Position numbers and translations under genes: made by a program. A stretch of DNA of 64,000 bases from Hybos culiciformis. Lineage: Eukaryota > Arthropoda > Insecta > Diptera > Hybotidae. The stretch spans positions 125,163,812 through 125,227,811 of the forward strand of contig OZ023273.1 of assembly GCA_964007475.1 (NCBI GenBank), in the 5' to 3' direction. The notes beneath the pieces were generated by a model that made no database searches, was not told the origin of the DNA, and saw only the letters and a program-made list of their open reading frames with translations. This document shows, piece by piece, positions 1 to 14,840 of the stretch; the first letter of the stretch is position 1, and the number at the start of each line of letters is the position of its first letter.

Positions 1-1631
<1,631 letters not shown>

Positions 1632-4600
1632 TTATAACAAAATTAAACATAATTAAAACTCTAGAATATTTTAATATAATTTGCTTAATTTTTAAATATT
1701 TATCTACCAAATATTTATTTACATTTATTTATTGCATTTCATTTATAGAAGAGAAACGTTGTTTGGTTTGTTACAAATTTTAATAACATATAAATACTAA
1801 AATTTTGAAGATTAAGAAACGAAATTTGAATCGAGCAGATTTTAAATATTCAGTTGAAAGAGTTTAGTTGATTTTAAATATTGATTGTACACATTTCATT
1901 TGATAACGTTACAAACTGTCTAAATGTATATAACATATAATTTATAAAAACCAATTAAAAAGAATTTTTTTTTTTACTTTTGTTCTAATAATTAGCAGAA
2001 CATAAATAAAAGTTTTGAAAATGTAAAAAGAAAATTTTAAAAAAATTATAAGTTTGAATTATTATACAATTGAACATATTATTGATAAACATTATGTTTT
2101 CCATAATTGTATTCTGTAAATGAGTTATGGACTTAAAATTGAAGTATTATAATTTTTCGGTGTTTTTTATGAAGTGAACTCTTAACAGAAGTAAAAATAT
2201 TTATAAAAACAATTGATATTAGACATTAGTTATGTTATTTTTGATTTGTGTATTTAAATTTGCGATTTCTCGAATTCTAATAAATGAAATGCACTTGGCT
2301 ACATTAAAATTAAATAAAAAAAACTTGAAATTATTTATTTCTTATTTAATTTATTTATATTCAATAATTTAAAAAAAAATATTGTGATGTTATTTTGTTA
2401 TTTTTTTTATTTTAAGAAAATTAAATTTGTTGTCTGTTTTTATTAAAAATAAAAGGAAAGTAATGATTTTTCTTATAAATTTTATTCAGAGAATAAACAA
2501 TTTTTTATTAAATATAAACTTTAAACGAAAAAAAAAAATTAGAAAAAGTGTCAAGCAGAACGTTTATTTTTAAATAGTTAAAATTTTCATGATACAGCGT
2601 AAGAATGTGTAAGATAGTTTTATTTTTCATTTTAAACTTGACTTGTAATATGGAGTTTAAAAACTACACAATTTATTTACTTCATTTTATATAACTTCTT
2701 AAAAATATATATTTTTATTTTACAGTTTTAAAGTAAAATATAAATAAATAGAAGAAACATTTTTTACCACAAAAATAAAATAATAACATTGATCTTAATC
2801 CTTACAAATTTCATACAAAAGTTGAATAGAGAACAAAAATTTTGAATTTTTTAATGCTTCTTAGCGATTCAAATTTTTAGTACAAAGGACACCGTAATAA
2901 AAAGAAATAAAAATTAATAATTCATTATTCGATTTTTATTTGAAAAAAAATTAATTAAAACATTGACATTCATTTTGAAACCATATTTTATTTTAATTTC
3001 TCTTCAAATTCTTACGCTATATACAAAATTAATTTTAAGTTAAGTTATAATTATAAAACAAATATAAAAACAATTATTTAGATATAAAATAAGTTAAATT
3101 TATTAATAAAATTAAGTAATGAATTATTTTCCTTTAGTTTAATTGTGCTAGTAAATAAAATTATCATAATTTTGTGCATGTAAAAGAAAAATAAGAAAAT
3201 AAATAATTACTATTATTAGAAGTAATACGTTTTACTAAAAATAAATGCAAGACAATTATTTATTAAATATTCTAAAATAAACTATTAATAAAATTATTAA
3301 AAAAATCGAATAATCTTTTATTGCAATGGAATTTCACATTAATTGTCCACAAATATTAAATTGTGGAACAGCCGATTAGACGTATTCTTGCGTGGGATAT
3401 TTTTCGAGAATTCACGCCAATGTCCAAATTTTGAGAATTGTAGTAAGACATACAAAACAGGTTTTATTACTATAAAAATTTAACCATTTTTTTTCAACCC
3501 CAACTGAATTTAAAAAAAATAATTAGGATTTTTGAGTTTCTCGAGTAGTGAGATAGGAACGTTAAGGCCATATATTTTTAATTTCAATATTACGAGACTT
3601 ATAGACTTTAACTTTTCATATAAGGTTATTCTTCATAGTAACTCTTTTGGTGGATATAAAAATCGGCAGGTTTATTCATAAAAAATGTATCTATACTATA
3701 CGTATACCCTTATTTGTAGACCATTATAAAATAGTTTTATGTTATAACTTTTAAAACTTTATTTTTTTCCTTTTTCGAAGTAAGAAATTACATTAGTATA
3801 GCGACTGACATTTACTATACAACGTACAATTATTAAAAAGGGGTCAATCATGTTATGCGGATCAAAAAAGCATTTAAGTCATAATTTTTATAATACCCAT
3901 AACACCCAGCATGATCAATGGGTGGTCGTTTCATTCTTGCTGGAAGCAATGAAGTATTTTTTTTTTTATAAATTTAGCGCACACAATGAATTTTTTTACT
4001 GCAATTTAAATGCTTTAGCGAACTAATAATTTAAAATCACAGTTTTGAAATAATGAATTCACTGTAATTTCTGATTTTAGTTAATAATTGCAATGTTAGA
4101 TAAAGAAATTTTAATATATTTGAATATGTTAAATAAAGTCCTTTATTAACATTATATTTTTGTTAGTTTTTTGAAAATGTAGAAACTATAATTAAAAAAA
4201 AGGTTATTAAAAAAAAACCAGCGAAAAAATAATCTTAAGTTATTTTATATAAACAAACCGAAAACTCAAATGATGTTGGCTAATTTCTGTTTTTTATTTA
4301 TAATAATCCATTTCAGACCTGTGGATCACTATAACCTGTTTTTGAAACATTAAAATGGTTTCAAAGATTTCGGAACATTCATAGACATTCGGTTTTCCAA
4401 CATTTAGTCTCATGTTCCATTTAACTTTGTCATTATTATAAATATATTTCAATCGATTATTAAAATCCTTAGATTTCGAAAGCTTGCGAACTAACGTAGG
4501 ATTTCAAATAAGAGAAAAATCTATTAAAATATCAGTTCTTTTTATTTAAGTGTAACGCGCTTGTATTGTTTAAAACTGATGCACCATTGAGAAAATTTAT

Positions 4601-7600
4601 TCAAAAAAAATTTATTGATAAATTAAGTCAAAATTTGATGCTTTGTAATGTATATAAATAATGAATTCTAAATATATATATTATGTATAAATATATATGT
4701 AGAAATAATATTTGATCCGTATAAAAGTAAAAAAATTATTAAAATTATACACATAATTATTTATTTACGAAGAAGGATCTAAAATACGCCACAGGATACG
4801 AAAAGATAATGAATTGCCAAATCCTTATTTTTATCAGCTTATAACTATAAACTATAATATAATTTAAAATAAAAATAAGAAATATTTTGTTATATTTCAG
4901 TAATCGGATTTACTCCTTTTTTAACATCGATATGATGGTAAAAGAAAATTCTTTGGAATTAAAAATTACACGAATTGTATAATTAACATTTTCGATAATG
5001 GAAAATTCCCCTTCTTATTGCCAAATTATTAGGAGGAAAAAGATATACATAGATAGATTAAAAAATATTAAAAGTAATGATAGTAATGATAGTTTTGAAG
5101 AATAAAAAAAAAACAAATTTTCAGTCCTGTTTTGGTCTGACACTTAAAAGCATGCAAAGTTGAAAAAAAGGCATTGAATTGTATGCATTTTGGAGGAAAT
5201 GGAATCGAACAAAAAGTGTAATTATAAATATCTTTTAGCTCGAACTATTGATATTTTAATTTTTTAGAAACGTAAACGTGTTAAAAAGATTAAAAATACG
5301 ATTATATTTGAATATTTATCAAAGTTGAATTTAATAATTATTTAAAAATTTCAGGCAACGCTATTACGTATAAAAGGTTTTATGTCGAATGACGACAATA
5401 CGAAGAACACTTAAAGGGCAAAGATTCTGTGACTATATTCAAAGGGTATAATATTAATAAAGTTCTCATTGTAATCTCTAATGTCATAAATTTTTATAAT
5501 AACATGCCTTATAAATATTTTTTCAAATTAAATTATAAATTTACTTTATTGCATTATTCTTTTTAATTCTTATTATGATGTGAAAAAATGTCATAGTCGA
5601 TTAAATCAAATTCGATTTGATTGAAATCCGCTTTAAAATATACATTATACATATATGTATTTATACCTACAAAAAAAGGAAGAGATCTTTGAGGAGAAAG
5701 TCTCCAATAAATTAAAAATATTATAGAAATTCCTTATCTATGCGGAACTGATTTAAAATTAAGGGGTGAATTTTATAGAAAAAAGAAAAAAGAAAAGAAA
5801 GTGAAATTACTTTCTTTTCAATTGTTTTGTATTTGAAAAATGTCATTGGATTCACTTCATTAATTTTTCGTATTTTCAGTGAAATGTATGATTTTTCTAT
5901 TTTTTTTTTCTTCTTCTCATAAAAATGTAAAATTAAAGATGTTGTTATCTATTTTTTCAAATCCAATCGATTTTGGTTAATAACTCTAATAACTCTAAAA
6001 TGATATATAGATTTGCAAAGGATAATTAATTATAAAATTATGTGAATGTTCCTGGGAGAAAATTTATGGTTTTTATTTACACCGAATTATATAATTATTA
6101 TATTGAATTTTGTCGATGAAGAACATTTCAATCACAAAATTTTAGATAATTTTCACTCATTATTGCGTTATAAGAAACTTCGTTCCTATTTCAGCGCTGC
6201 TAATTGAGAAGTCGAATTAATTTTTAATTTAATTTTTTGTAAACTACTTTTTTAAAATTTTTTAAGTTCTTCAAGTACTTGTTTTATGAATATATTGAAT
6301 TGAGATCAAAATTGAAAACAATAATTTTGAACCGATTGCAACGAAAGAACGAATTTCGTATACTATTTTTAAGCAATTTATTTGTCAAGCAATTAAAAAA
6401 CACTTTAACTTCTATAAAATCAAATTGATAGTACGACAAAATACATAACGTAGTATTTTAAACTCTTTTTCATTTTTATATTCATATTCATAGATATAAA
6501 ATGTTTTAACACAATGATATCAGACTTTACATTAATAGTTCCATAATACCTACATATTTATTAATATTTAAAAATTAAATAAAATTTTTTAAGCCTTCAC
6601 ATGTTAAACAGCATTTTTAATATTATCTATAGGGATTCTAGGGTAATCTTAAATTTAAGAATTATAAAGGGATAAATTTTGTATAAAAGTCTAAGCATAG
6701 AATAATTTTATATATAATATACCTATTATATAAGAAAATTTAATTATATTTGTTAAGTGAATTGAAAATTTCTTTTTATTTTTTTTTTAAATTCATTGTA
6801 AAACTTTAACTTGAATGTAATCAAGGTACATAGTAAAAATTGTTCATTTTTACTTTTAATGTTTTTAATTCGGCAGGTAATATGATACAATTATTTTGGA
6901 GGTTTTTAATAAAAAAAAAAAATAAATCGGTTCATTATTGCAATTTGAAAATAAAAAAAAAAAACAATTTTTTTGTTATAATTTCTTAAAATATTAATTT
7001 AATCAAATCATTGAAGTGAAAAATTGAATATGAACGATGTTCATTTGAATGTTTCGGATTTTATTTTTAAGTGGTTAGCATTCATTTAATTTTTTCACAT
7101 AAAGTTAAAAATCAGTTTATTTTTAATTTTTATCTTGTTAGATACTTGTGCAAATTTACTCTGAATAAATTATATAATTTATGAGTGATTGTGTAATGTT
7201 AGCGTAATGCTTAATCTTTAAACTATAATGCAAAGATTGTGAAGGATCAAATATAATTTTTAAACATAACTTTTCTCTATTGATTCTTTATTTTATATTA
7301 TTTCTATTAGAAAATCCATTGAATATACCTATATGTATTGTAATATTTAGTTCTATAATATTTTTATTTTTGGACTGGATATTTTTTTACTCTTATTATC
7401 GTCGTCCTAGTTTTTGGATCATAATATGATTTTACCAAAGGTGTATTCACTGTAGGTAGAAGAATTTGAACAAATTACAAGAAATTGAAAACAGTTCTCT
7501 TCCAAAAATTATTTTTAATTCTGTAGTGTCAGAATTTATTTTAATTTCACTCTCAAACACGATCCTATTCGTTTTAATAGTGATTTGAATGTTTTCTATC

Positions 7601-8032
7601 TTATTTCCTTGAAAACAAATCCCAATAGTCTTCCTTAAATAAAAAAAAATATTCAAAATCCCTTAATGTAATTAGTTGGATAATGTATTACAAATGTGTC
7701 AAAATTTTGATATTTGATGTTATTTATTTAGAAAAACATATTCCCTTTGTTAACGGGTTATGTTAAACATGAAGGATGTATCTTATTTATAAATAAGTAA
7801 ATAGATCACATCACCCTTTCAAAAAAAAAAAAAAAAAAACAAATCAAATTTATTCAAAATAAAAAACGAATGAATATCATCCTAATCTACTTTTCATTCA
7901 AGGACAATTCCTTTAAAAAATTTGCGCGCATTTCATTTAAAGATAATTTTACTGAGTTTATTCACAAATTGAAATAATTTTTTTTTGAAATTTTGAATAC
8001 CTCTAAACGAATTAACATAATTATAGTAGAAT
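1632..8032. other. 3' UTR of the AGAP gene, then AT-rich intergenic DNA
   Basis: The start holds the 3' UTR of the AGAP gene; AATAAA near 2005 is a possible polyadenylation signal, but such hexamers are common by chance in DNA this AT-rich. I found no coding exon, RNA gene or clear transposon up to the element at 8033. Short open frames here are low-complexity and have no recognisable domain. Confidence 0.5.
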
Positions 8033-8341
8033 CAAAAAGCATGTATATAAAGAGGAATCAGTCCCATACAAAAAAAAGAATTAAAATAGTGAATCAAAAA
8101 ATCCATATCACAACCCCATGAGCTTTTTTTTTTTTTTGAGAATTCCACTCTCACAAAAGCTTTCAAAACTTCCGAAATTGTATAGAACTGTTGTTAGTTT
8201 TGAACTTTTAAAAGCATTTGTGGAAGTGGAATTCTAAAAAAAAAAAAAAAAAAAAAATGGGGTTGTGATATTGATTTTTTGTTTCACTATTTTAATTTTT
8301 TTTTTGTATGGGCTGATTCCTCTTTATATACATGCTTTTTG
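8033..8341. mobile_element. MITE-like long inverted-repeat element, 7-bp target duplication
   Basis: The first ~85 bases (from CAAAAAGCATGTATATAAAG) recur nearly perfectly, reverse-complemented, at the end. Inside lies a second inverted pair (GAATTCCACT near 8140; AGTGGAATTC near 8226) bordered by A or T runs, so almost the whole unit folds back on itself. GTAGAAT directly flanks both ends (8026-8032 and 8342-8348) as a target-site duplication. There is no coding capacity. It fits a non-autonomous DNA transposon (foldback MITE). The superfamily is uncertain because 7 bp is not the usual hAT length. Confidence 0.8.
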
Positions 8342-8348
8342 GTAGAAT

Positions 8349-11300
8349 TAAAAAAAATTGTTGTCAGTGTAAGTTTTTAGTAATATCGAAAAGATATTTA
8401 GTTATGTTGTGTAATGTATGTTCATTACATTTTTTAACACTATTTTTATTTAGGCAATATCTTTCTTATTTGGTCCAATACGAGTTTAAGATTTTAAAAC
8501 ATTGTAAAGCTATGACGTATAATATGTAATAAAATAAATTTTCGGTTCTCCAGTTTTTTTGTTTTTGTAATTTTGATAAATTTTTTATTGAATACATTAA
8601 AAAATATATTTCCTTTGTCATGAAGTGAAATGTCACCAAAACCACTAAAACACAGATATGTGCATCCATATACATGTACTTATGTATGTACATCCAGTTA
8701 TGATCTTAAAATAGGGTCAATATGAATATTTTACCTGCTTCTTATTCAAATTTGAATAATAAAAAAAAACATCCTTGATCTCTTGGCTCAGCAAGAAAAG
8801 GGATGATAATATGTCAAGCAATTAATTTGTTTGTTTTTTATTCGACTTTGTAATTCTGTGTTTTTGGAAAAGGAAGTTCTGATTGAGGGGCTACCAAAAT
8901 TAATATTGTGAATACGAATATAAACAAAATGTCGGATTGATGATAATTTTGAATTTTGGGTATATAAAAAAAAAAAAATTAAAAGGTCTTCCTACAAAAT
9001 GTTAATCCCCAAAATGCAAACAAAATTAAATAAATAATATGCAATAAGTCTATGAAACACTCTAAAATTCAAATTCATAAATATGATTTCGTTTCTTTTT
9101 AATATACTCATTCTGGAACATTTGTCTGTAAGTGCATTTGAGTGTATTTATATTTGCCTGTGTTTAATTAGTTGACTGTATTTGTTTTCATATCGTATTG
9201 AACTTGAGAAAATTTAATTTAAAAAATATATCTAATGAATTAAAAATGCAGTTAAATGCGGTTAAATAAGGTTTCAAAAACAAAGTAGAGTTTGGATTTT
9301 GCTTTTATACATCCTCTGATTTTTAAAATTTTAGGTTCTGTCTTCTTTACTTGCGCATATGGTGCAACAGATTCATAATATTCTATCCGTTTATTTAAAT
9401 TACCTTTAAATTGTAATTAAAAACAAAATTTAAACAAAACTGAAATATATTTGAATGCTAATTTTTCTAGAAACAATTTTCAATTTCTTTGGTACACTCA
9501 TAAGAAATATTTGTCAACCCCTTTTTCTCAATTTTTTACACGATCTTTTGGGATAAGGGAAAAAAAATAATAACCTTTTTTTTTTGATTGATACATACAT
9601 ACATACATTTTGTTCAAGAAAGGATAAAGGAAATTTTTTTTTCTTAATAAAATCGAATTTAAAAAAAGAAAACCAGCAATCATGAATGATCGCGGTGACG
9701 AATAAAAATGTTTTGACTGGAAAATAATTTGAACGAAATAAATAATAAATAAAAATAAAAAAAAAATTAAACAATTATTAAGTTTTTTAAGAATTTAAAT
9801 AAATCCTTTTTGAATGATTTGTTTTTTTTTTTTTTATCCAGGGATTTATTGCTGCCTGCATGTGTGCTTGCATTGAAAATAATGCTTGCGGAGAGATTAA
9901 AATTTTTATTGACAAAATTCTTAAACTGATTTGTTATTATTATTATTATTATTTTTATTACTATTATTATTATCTATATTATTATTTAGAATGCGAAGTA
10001 TGCTTGATGGTCTGTTAAAATAGTTAAAAATATTTCTTGTCCAAATATAGTCTTTGAGCAATCAGTTTACTAACTTAACAACAACTTCTTTACTACTTTA
10101 CATTATAACCGTAAAAATGGAGCCCTGAATGGCATTAGAGAAATGGAGAGGATATTCTATTAGGATCAATAAAATGTTGCGTAGTTGTAATTACAGTAGA
10201 AAACATTTTAATTGCTTTCCACAACTAAAGATATAACAAAGTCAACCAAATTATTAGAACTGAAAAATAAAAACAAAATATACTAAATTTACGTAATGTG
10301 ATACTCATCCAATATTTTCAATACACATAAGCCACTACTCCAAACCTACACGAAAAATTATTATATTTTAGTTAGCTAATTCTTAAAACTCTTCAAAAAC
10401 TTTATAATAATAATCTTTGTTATTTTAAAGAAAAATAAAAATAAAATTTTGTTTGAAGAAATTGTTATTAAAAAAAAAAATAAAATAAAAGGAGAAACAT
10501 TTCTCAAGGAGTTCTTAAGTGAACACTTCAAAAGAAAATCAAAAACCTCATCATTTCAATGGTCTTCTTGTGTATATATAAATATTTTGTTTCCTTATTA
10601 TTTTTGTTTAATTTTTGCAAATTCAATAAGGCAGATGTTAAGTTTTTTTTCATTTTTTTTAGGCTAATTCCTGCAATCGTACCAATTTATTCATCGCTGA
10701 ACTATTTTCCCAGAAATTACTCTACCTCTGTACATATTATTTTTGACAGAAACATGAATGACAAGAAGTTATCAAATTAAAATTAAATTAAAAATTATTT
10801 AATTCAAGTTACCGAAAACATGAGAATGAAGCCCCAGATTCTATGAATGAAACATTTTTTTTTAAATAAAATATCCAAATAAATCTACTTGGAAGTCTTT
10901 AAATTCACATGTATTTAATGTTTTGCTTTACTTATTTAAAATATAAATTGTAAAAGAAGGAATAAATAAGATACCATTCAAAACCAGGTGAAAAATAGCA
11001 AAATCTTGTGTTATCTAAGATACATTTACATATAAAAACATTTCAAATTTGTCACAGTTATTATAGTAAAATCATGCTGTAATAGACCCACAGCACTATA
11101 AGTATACCTATTGTTTTAAAAATATCAAAACTATCTTTAACCACCTCTTTATTCTTAAATAAAATACCATGGCCTCCAAATTAAAAAATATTTTCATAGC
11201 TATATTTTATTTCTACTTATTATCTAAAAGTACATGAAAAATTGCTTTGGATTTTGAAGTTGACCATAGTTCAGATTTATTTAACACAAGAGAGGAAGGA

Positions 11301-12170
11301 GACAATGGAATATTTAAGAAAATGAAGCTTTTTCTAAAAAATATTACTTTTTCCATCAACTATTGATTTTGCATTGATTTCCGCCGGTTAAAAATTTTCT
11401 GTCAGTAATTAATAATACAGTACAATATATAAAGTAAATATATAAAATAAATAAACATAATTGCACCGTATACATATGAACATAAGTGAATTGATCAAAG
11501 ACGGAAGTCAAAGATAAAATTTTAATGAAATAAAAACATGCATTTTTTAAATTATTGAAATAAACTTTATTTACTGGTTGTAAATTTTTTTTGATTTTCA
11601 AATTAAAATAACTATTATGGAAAAATTGTTGTCCATTAGTTTTTTATCGACCCTAAATCAAAATGTTATTTTGAGGCAAAATATTCACCTATAACAACCA
11701 CATGATTTAATCACTTACATACATTGGAATTAAACAGAAATGTTGACACCTTTCTCAATTTTTTTTTTAATTTTTACATATACTTTAAAAGTTAATTAAG
11801 GTTAAAAAATGAATTAGTTTTTATTTTGACCGGTTTACATTTGAAAAATAGATAAGAATCTTGTGTCATATGCCATAACAGACTACAATCAAGTAAAAAA
11901 TTAGTTTTTTTGTGACCAAAATGAAAATATTTTAAATTTATAATTTACCAAAATAATATCACGTGTACAATATATTGAGCTTGCACTTATTTGAAAATAT
12001 TCATATAATTTTAAAATATTTAAAGAAATGATGAAAACCGGGAAATTGTATTAATTTATGTCACTTTTTAATAATATTATTACATATTTGATGTTTTGTT
12101 TATTTACTTCACAGGAAGTACACACATAACTAATTTTTTGGGGTTGTAGGCAAGAAATTAACTTTAAATT
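8349..12170. other. AT-rich intergenic DNA with a TTA microsatellite
   Basis: No exon, RNA gene or intact transposon was recognised. A (TTA)n-type microsatellite lies at 9934-9973 and a short CATA run near 9592-9607. Open frames near 9514-9774 and 10449-10780 are Phe/Lys-rich products of homopolymer runs. Confidence 0.45.
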
Positions 12171-12182
12171 AACTTCTAATTA

Positions 12183-12255
12183 GGTTAGGTTAGGTTGCAC
12201 GGGCGGAGGGCTTACCACCCTCCTTGCACTTAGGCCTGTTGGCCCTTTATACTAC
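12183..12255 (+). mobile_element. Short GGTTAGG retroposon-like element with 12-bp target duplication
   Basis: A 73-bp GC-rich unit starts with GGTTAGGTTAGGTT and continues with CACGGGCGGAGGG and CCACCCTCC, which can pair as a hairpin, then GGCCTGTTGGCC, a second small hairpin. It ends in TATACTAC. The 12-mer AACTTCTAATTA flanks it perfectly on both sides (12171-12182 and 12256-12267). A duplication this long suggests insertion by target-primed reverse transcription rather than by a typical cut-and-paste transposase. GGTTAGG-headed repeats of this look are common in insect genomes. No poly(A) tail is visible. Confidence 0.75.
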
Positions 12256-12267
12256 AACTTCTAATTA

Positions 12268-14730
12268 ACTTTTAAAACACATTTCATATTTAACAAAGTG
12301 CATAAGGAATATAAATTTCTTTCAATATTCATTGGGTTTTTCTTTTTTTGATCAATGTGATAAGATTTTAAGTTCAATAAGCATTGATTGAAATGCTTTT
12401 ACAAATTTGATCCTTAATATCCACTACAAAAAAAAAATTAATAAAAGACACACTTATGTATATATTTTTTTTGAGGCTAAATCACTTAACGATTTTCTGA
12501 AATGAAAAATTTCAAAGAGGAAATTAAGCTGTTGTAAATATAATTTAAAATAATATCGTATTGGTCTGTTTTAACTAGTCCACAATTCATTTTTTTTTTT
12601 TTTTTTTTGAATCGAATAAATTATAATTTTTTTTGCGTGCAAAAAGGACTCGCGTGCCAACATATAATTTTTATTTTAAAAAGTTACATGACATTCGTTG
12701 CACTTTTATTTCATTTTTAGCCCTTAAATATATTTTCCACAATTGTCCTATAAACCGACCAGCATAATTTTTTTTTATATTCAATATATTAGTATCTATG
12801 TAATGTACATGCATTATGTGTATGATTAATTATACAGAAAATTTATAATTATTATCTTCATGTAATTCGCAGTTAAACCGTACGTCAAATAAGTGGTTAA
12901 CTTAATGCTGCTGGTGGTATTCATAATGAAATTATTACGATGGATTTAAGTATTGAAAGCGTTAAAAGTCATTGACTGACCGCACAAGAAAAAATTATTA
13001 TATTTGCAATACGTACATTTATGACCATAAAATTGAATTGAAAAAATTGCACATCTCATTTCTGTTGAATAAAAAAAATTAATATTTTTTTTAAAGGACA
13101 CTCAATATTTCAGATAGAATTTAATGCTGGATAAAAAGGGTTATGGTCAGCGATTGCTTTTATGAATCCATGATTATGGTTGTTTGGAGAATTTTATTAT
13201 ATTGTAATACTTCATAATTTGATTTTTGGTTGGCATCATTGGTAGAAAATATTTATCAGCTGTCCGGTAAAATAGAAATATAACTTTAGTTATTGATGTA
13301 ATAATAATTTTTTGAACACCAGAAATTTCGATTAATGCCATATTACTCTATATCTATATTACACTATATATTTAAATTTAAAGTCTTCCTACTTATTGAG
13401 ATTTATTTTATTTTCTTATCAAAATAAGAAAGTCAGAAGGCTTTTTTAAAAATCATAAAATAAATTGTAATTTAATAAAATTATCAATTGACCTAATATT
13501 TAATATCTTAAAAATTTTAACTAATATCATAATAACAATACTAGAAGTTATTTTCATTCATCTTTATGATATTTTAGGTTTACTTAGTGAAAATAACATG
13601 GATATTCCGTTACACAAGAATAGTATTTATTCATTATGTATAAATTTTTATAAAATTGATAAATTTGAAATAAAAAAAAATATATTGAACTATTAACTTA
13701 GTTTTCGATAGAATGCATTTATTTTTACCGTTTAACTCTAAAATGATATATAAAAACCTACTTTAATCAATGAATAAAGCTTATTATATGGAAGTCAAAA
13801 ATAAAAAGAAAGACAAGACATAAAAACGAAAGTATAAAAAAATGTTTCATCATTTTATTGTACGGAAATAAAGCATTATACATTATTTCTAAATTACAAT
13901 ATTCTTAAATTTTAGGTTCCAATTATATTATTTTTTACATTTCATTTAAAAGGTTCTTACAAATTTATGTCATCATACTTTGAAATTGTCATTTGGAATA
14001 ATTTTAATTTATTTTTCAATCATTTATTATGAATTCCAATTACCTATACAATATTGAATGTTTCATTTCCGTTTTTCAGTTCAATATAATGGTCATCTTT
14101 AATATGATTTATGTACATTTGCAGATAAAATTGTTCTTCAGACTCTTTAGAGTCACATGTTACAACTTAAGGCAAATTATAGAGGCTGTGACGTTGACAG
14201 TGCAAAAATAATATATCTTCCAAAGATAAGTGAATATAAATTCCTATTACTTGTGATAATGCTTGTGAGCTTATTTCTTATATTTTAGTAATGAGGTGCA
14301 ATAATACAATAATAGGGATTCTAAAATTTTTCATTAGATTAAAAACCTACATTGTACTTCCTCCAACTTATTTGGCAAAATTTATCTTTAATTTTTGTTT
14401 TTGATACTAACTGGTATTTAATATTTTTCTTATTGAATCAAACAATTTTATTTAGAATAACCCATTGAAATTCTATCATTCCACTTTTATATTGTTGAAT
14501 TATTTTCTTTATTTATCAACGTATAATAGTAATCTTATAGTAGATTTATAATAATCATAAATATTAAAAAAAATATATGATCGATTGTTATAACACCTTT
14601 TGAAAAAAAAACTGAAATAATTCTCAAAAAGCTGCATTTTATTAGTTAATTTACAACAAATTGTTCTAATTCTTTATAATATTAAAAAAAAAAGTCATAT
14701 TAATAAGATTTTTGATGCATTGATTTTGGG
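12268..14730. other. AT-rich intergenic DNA upstream of the collagen-like gene
   Basis: I see no coding exon or transposon signature here. The distal promoter of the collagen-like gene may lie near its right end, but no specific binding site can be supported from sequence alone. Confidence 0.4.
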
Positions 14731-14765
14731 TATAAAATGCAGTTTTCTTAAAAAATTGGTTAGTC
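14731..14765 (+). promoter_or_regulatory. TATA box and likely start site of the collagen-like gene
   Basis: TATAAA at 14731-14736 is followed about 31 bases later by TTAGTC (A at 14762), a fair match to an arthropod initiator, and the first ATG of the gene model comes about 80 bases further on. This spacing is what a TATA-driven RNA polymerase II promoter needs. It is inferred from motifs and position; AT richness makes chance TATA boxes common, but this one is well placed. Confidence 0.55.
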
Positions 14766-14770
14766 AGAAA

Positions 14771-14782
14771 ATGTTTGTCTAA
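14771..14782 (+). promoter_or_regulatory. Three-codon upstream ORF in the predicted 5' leader
   Basis: ATG TTT GTC TAA sits about 10 bases after the predicted start site and 58 bases before the end of the leader. If the start site is right, ribosomes meet this minimal uORF first, which could lower translation of the collagen-like protein or allow reinitiation. Confidence 0.35.
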
Positions 14783-14840
14783 AGTTTAAGTTAAATAAAA
14801 CAATTTTTTTTTAAAGATATTATTTCAAATCTTGAATATA

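Noticed and set aside
12181..12196. TTAGG repeats as a possible interstitial telomere.
   Set aside because: Only about three units are present, and they form the head of a 73-bp element bordered by a target duplication.
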